A DNA stretch of 9,945 nt from Bacteroidota bacterium (GTDB taxonomy: Bacteria; Bacteroidota; Ignavibacteria; Ignavibacteriales; Ignavibacteriaceae). The stretch covers positions 1-9,945 of the forward strand of contig JAJYSI010000077.1 of assembly GCA_021793635.1 (NCBI GenBank), written 5' to 3'. Under the pieces are notes generated by a model. That model ran no database searches, was not told the origin of the DNA, and saw only the letters and a list, made by a program, of their open reading frames with translations. Below, piece after piece: positions 7,100 to 9,945 of the stretch. Within the stretch, counting starts at the first letter, position 1. Every line of letters begins with the position of its first letter. A program made the translations under genes and the position numbers.

Positions 7100-8436
7100 G
7101 TTATTACTTTGTTTTTATCTGGATAAGTTGTGTAATCTTTTTCGGATCAGACGTCGTTTCAGCTCAGCATGATACACTTACGTTTACTCTTGATGCTGCT
7201 ATTAGCAAAGCTTTAGCTAATAATTGGGATATCCAATTAGCGAAAAAAGATATTGAAAGATCTCAAGAGCAAATTAGTGAAGCATATTCTAATGCATTTC
7301 CGAGGATTGATTTTACCGGAAATTATACTCGCAACATAATGCTGCCTGTTTTATTTATTCCTCCGAATAATCCTTTTAATCCAACCCCAAATACCCAAAC
7401 AATCGAACTCGGTTCAAAGAATAGTTTTGCTGCAACTTTAGGTTTAACGCAGGTGCTATATAGTCAGAAAGTTAATACAGCTATAAAAATTGCCGGTGAA
7501 TACGCAAATTATTCAGTGATAGGAGAAAAAGCTGTTAAGCAATCGGTTACATTGTCTGTTAAAAAAGCTTTCTATACAATTTTGATGGCTCAAGAAATTG
7601 TAAAAGTAACCCGGCGAAGCTACGAATCGGCTGATGCAAATTACAAAAATGTGGATGCTTTGTTTAAGCAAGGTGTTGCATCTGAATTTGATTTGTTGAG
7701 ATCTCAAGTGCAGGTAGCTAATGTACAGCCGGCACTTATTCAAGCGGAAAATAATCTTGAGCTTGCTAAAAGCATGTTGAAAAATTTATTAAATATTGAT
7801 ATGAAAACCCCCGTAAGGGTAAGCGGCAATTTTGATTATCAAGAAATCCCTTCAGATAAGCTTGTTGAAGCAGAAGACAACGCAATCAATAATAGTCCTC
7901 TCGTTCAACAATTAAAAGTTCAAGAATCCCTGCTCGATAAAAATGTTGACGTAGAACGTTCTGATTATTTTCCGACTCTTGCTTTCTTTGGGCAATATCA
8001 GTATCAAACTCAGGATAACACTTGGAAAGTACGAAATTTTAATTGGGCAAAAAGTTTCATGCTGGGGGTTCAAATTACTTACACTTTATTTGATGGATTT
8101 GGGCGTGGCGCAAGAATCCAACAGGCTATAATTGATAAAGAAAAAGTTGGGATTGGAAGGCAAAAATTAGAAGAGGGATTAAAAGTTCAAGTGCTGCAAG
8201 CTCAGCTAAAAATGGAAGACGCTACAAAAAGAATTCTTGCCCAGGGAAAAAGTCTTTCTCAAGCAGATAAGGCTTTAAAGATTGCTTTAACAAGATATAA
8301 AAGTGGAGTTGGAACTCAATTAGAGATTATTGATACTGAAACAGCGTTGACAATGGCACAGACAAATTATTCTCAAGCAATATATGACTTTCTAATTTCT
8401 AAAGCTGATTGGGAATATGCGGTTAGTGTTTATTAA
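7090..8436 (+). CDS. TolC-family outer membrane efflux protein
   Basis: The 448-residue protein is the outer membrane channel of a tripartite exporter. Residues 1-25 are a signal peptide (hydrophobic stretch FVFIWISCVIFFG, likely cleavage after VVSA, before QHD). Two outer-membrane-efflux repeats follow. The first half has the helix LTFTLDAAISKALANNWDI (30-48), beta strands around 72-125, and the long coiled helix 145-235 with the typical GVASEFDLLRSQVQVA near 195-210. The second half repeats this with a strand pair near 295-337 (ending YTLFDGFGRG) and the helix 345-440 with SGVGTQLEIIDTETAL near 405-420. Length is typical of Bacteroidota-type TolC homologues. Trimer formation is inferred from the family. 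The ATG lies 6 bases after AGGGG. It heads an operon with the adaptor and RND pump genes. Substrate cannot be read from the sequence. Confidence 0.93.
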   Translation: MKERYYFVFIWISCVIFFGSDVVSAQHDTLTFTLDAAISKALANNWDIQLAKKDIERSQEQISEAYSNAFPRIDFTGNYTRNIMLPVLFIPPNNPFNPTPNTQTIELGSKNSFAATLGLTQVLYSQKVNTAIKIAGEYANYSVIGEKAVKQSVTLSVKKAFYTILMAQEIVKVTRRSYESADANYKNVDALFKQGVASEFDLLRSQVQVANVQPALIQAENNLELAKSMLKNLLNIDMKTPVRVSGNFDYQEIPSDKLVEAEDNAINNSPLVQQLKVQESLLDKNVDVERSDYFPTLAFFGQYQYQTQDNTWKVRNFNWAKSFMLGVQITYTLFDGFGRGARIQQAIIDKEKVGIGRQKLEEGLKVQVLQAQLKMEDATKRILAQGKSLSQADKALKIALTRYKSGVGTQLEIIDTETALTMAQTNYSQAIYDFLISKADWEYAVSVY

Positions 8437-8462
8437 AAAATGAGGTCGAATAATTTCAAAGC

Positions 8463-8469
8463 AAAGGAG
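8463..8469 (+). promoter_or_regulatory. Ribosome binding site deciding the efflux adaptor start
   Basis: AAAGGAG lies 12 bases before the ATG at 8482, a long but usable spacing. The upstream in-frame ATG at 8440 has no comparable site and would put 14 extra polar residues ahead of the lipoprotein signal. Confidence 0.55.
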
Positions 8470-8481
8470 AAATATTTATAT

Positions 8482-9537
8482 ATGAACAAGATAATATATT
8501 TCAAATTCGAAAAACTTTTAATGATCATAATTTTATTTGGCTTTTATTTAGCAGGCTGCAGTAAGCAGAATGCAAATAGTAAGGAAAATGTATCTGCCCT
8601 AAATGCGATACCTGTGGAAGTAGGAAAAATTCAAAGAAAAGATTTTCAGATTACAAGAAATTTTACTGGAACACTTGAGGGGGAGGAACAAGCAAATATT
8701 GTTGCAAAAATTCAGGAGAGAATTACTTCGATAAAGGTTAAAGTCGGGGATAGAGTTAAACCCGGCGATATTATTCTTACATTAGATAAGTCAGGTGCAT
8801 CATCACAGTACTACCAGGCAAAAGCAAGCTTTGATAATGCCGCTCAAAATTTAGAAAGGATGAAAGCGCTTTATGGTGAAGGTGCTATCGCAAAACAAAT
8901 GTTAGATGGCGCCCAGACAGCATTTGATATATCCAAAGCAAATTTTAATGCCGCAAAAAGCATGGTTGAGCTGGAATCTCCTATTTCCGGAATTGTTACT
9001 ATGATAGACGGGAATTTGGGTGACTTAACAGTTCCGGGTAAAGTAATTGCTACAATTGCAAGTATTGACAATATGAAAATCTTGTTCAATGTAAATGAAC
9101 TTGACATGCCAAGTTTTGCAGTTGGACAATATGCTGAAGTATTTTCCGAGCTAAAACAAGATTTAGTGAAACAGGGAAAAATATTTCAAATAGCAAAATC
9201 TGCCGATATTCAATCTCGAAGTTTTGAGATTAAAGCGATTTTCCAAAACACAAATGATAAATGGTTTAAGCCTGGAATGTTTTGCCGTGTTAATGTTCAA
9301 TTGAATTCTGTAAAGGGAGCTTTGGTGGTTCCGAATAAGGCGATTGTAATTCAAGACAATAGAAAAGGTGTATATGTTATAGAAAATAATCACGCATCTT
9401 TCAGAACAATAAAAACAGGAAATACTAACGGCGATTTAACGGAAATAATAAACGGCTTAAAAGAAGGTGAAACAATCGCAACTGCTGGAATGAATAATCT
9501 AAAGGAAGGTAGCGCTGTTTCAGTTTCAGGAATCTGA
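8482..9537 (+). CDS. RND efflux periplasmic adaptor lipoprotein (HlyD / MexA-AcrA family)
   Basis: The 351-residue protein is the membrane fusion protein linking the inner-membrane pump to the TolC channel. With the ATG at 8482, residues 1-26 form a lipoprotein signal: basic start, hydrophobic LLMIIILFGFY, then lipobox LAGC with the acylated cysteine at 26. A longer frame opens at 8440 but lacks a ribosome site. The first half of the barrel-sandwich (lipoyl-like) domain is ITSIKVKVGDRVKPGDIIL (residues 81-99). A short alpha-hairpin spans roughly 106-162, and the second lipoyl half is SPISGIVTMIDGNLGDLTV (166-184). The beta-barrel has the typical FKPGMFCRVNV (262-272), and the membrane-proximal domain holds LVVPNKAIV (281-289) and the GLKEGETIATAGMNNLKEG segment near 325-343. 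Gaps of 45 bases to the TolC gene and 29 to the pump gene indicate one transcript. Substrate unknown. Confidence 0.93.
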   Translation: MNKIIYFKFEKLLMIIILFGFYLAGCSKQNANSKENVSALNAIPVEVGKIQRKDFQITRNFTGTLEGEEQANIVAKIQERITSIKVKVGDRVKPGDIILTLDKSGASSQYYQAKASFDNAAQNLERMKALYGEGAIAKQMLDGAQTAFDISKANFNAAKSMVELESPISGIVTMIDGNLGDLTVPGKVIATIASIDNMKILFNVNELDMPSFAVGQYAEVFSELKQDLVKQGKIFQIAKSADIQSRSFEIKAIFQNTNDKWFKPGMFCRVNVQLNSVKGALVVPNKAIVIQDNRKGVYVIENNHASFRTIKTGNTNGDLTEIINGLKEGETIATAGMNNLKEGSAVSVSGI

Positions 9538-9566
9538 AGAATAAATTTTATATTAAAAGGAAATTT

Positions 9567-9945
9567 ATGAAATTAGCTGATATATCGATCCAGCGCCCAG
9601 TATTTGCAACAATGATGATTTTGGCGTTGATAGTTCTCGGATTATATTCTTATGTGAAGTTGAATGTTGACCTATATCCAGACGTTGATATCCCATACGT
9701 AATTGTTACCACTGTGTTGCCGGGAGCCGGCCCCAATCAAGTTGAAACAGATGTTACAAAAAAAATTGAAGATGCGGTAAATCCTATTTCCGGAGTTGAC
9801 TGGATTCAATCATATTCAAGAGAAGGCGTTTCAATTGTAGTTATTGCATTTAAACTTGAAGTCGATGGAAAAGTTGCAGCTCAGGATGTTCGCGAAAAAT
9901 TATCCGCCATTAAATCAAATCTTCCTACTGATATAGAAGATCCGG
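9567..9945 (+). CDS. RND-family efflux pump inner-membrane transporter (partial, N-terminus only)
   Basis: From the ATG at 9567, 126 codons run open to the right edge, so only about the first eighth of a protein usually over 1000 residues long is seen. AAAAGG ends 6 bases before the ATG. The start ADISIQRPVFATM (4-16) is the classic RND N-terminal motif, followed by transmembrane helix 1 (about 14-30, MMILALIVLGLYSYVKL). LYPDVDIPYV (36-45) and PGAGPNQVETDVTKKIEDAV (52-71) lead into the first porter subdomain, with NPISGVDWIQSYSREG (72-87) and IVVIAFKL. These match the AcrB/MexB-like hydrophobe/amphiphile efflux group, or a close multidrug-type relative, rather than the heavy-metal group, although the split is uncertain from this fragment. 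It is expected to form a proton-driven trimer working with the two upstream gene products. Confidence 0.92.
   Translation, partial: MKLADISIQRPVFATMMILALIVLGLYSYVKLNVDLYPDVDIPYVIVTTVLPGAGPNQVETDVTKKIEDAVNPISGVDWIQSYSREGVSIVVIAFKLEVDGKVAAQDVREKLSAIKSNLPTDIEDP

Noticed and set aside
9541..9566. AT-rich dyad TTTTA-TAT-TAAAA between the adaptor and RND pump genes
   Set aside because: Short AU-only stem expected by chance at this composition; no U-tract and no reason for termination inside the operon.

Overview
The window looks like chromosomal DNA from an AT-rich member of the FCB superphylum, most likely an Ignavibacteria-type bacterium or a relative. The evidence is a secreted repeat protein ending in the YPNPFNPST sorting signature typical of that group's type IX secretion cargo, low GC, and a redox set (malic enzyme plus a NfnAB-type oxidoreductase) common in anaerobes and facultative anaerobes. 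The assignment comes from motif recognition alone, not from a search.

Layout. On the minus strand, 1-1753 is one long open frame: a secreted protein with about five carboxypeptidase-regulatory-like beta-sandwich repeats and a C-terminal sorting domain cut by the window edge. A non-coding stretch of about 650 bp follows (1754-2404). It holds a small inverted repeat, a GC-rich hairpin joined to a heptamer tandem repeat, and a good sigma70-like promoter. On the plus strand, 2405-6998 is a tight three-gene unit: a MaeB-type malic enzyme with a phosphotransacetylase-like C-terminal domain, then the small (NfnA-like) and large (NfnB-like) subunits of an NADH-dependent ferredoxin:NADP+ oxidoreductase. 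After a short intergenic region with a perfect 8-bp-arm inverted repeat, 7090-9945 carries a tripartite efflux operon: TolC-family outer membrane protein, lipoprotein periplasmic adaptor, and the N-terminus of an RND pump cut by the right edge.

How the genes work together. Malic enzyme makes NADPH, pyruvate and CO2 from malate. NfnAB interconverts NADH, reduced ferredoxin and NADPH. Co-transcription would make this a module for balancing NADPH supply against ferredoxin and NADH. The efflux genes would form one channel from inner membrane to outside, exporting an unknown substrate.

No clearly new system is visible. The items most worth a second look are the maeB-nfnAB gene order, the palindrome in front of the efflux operon, a hairpin that puts the TolC start codon in its loop, and the hairpin-plus-heptamer repeat upstream of maeB. 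Two starts were moved downstream of the longest open frame on ribosome-binding-site and signal-peptide grounds: nfnB to 5577 and the efflux adaptor to 8482.
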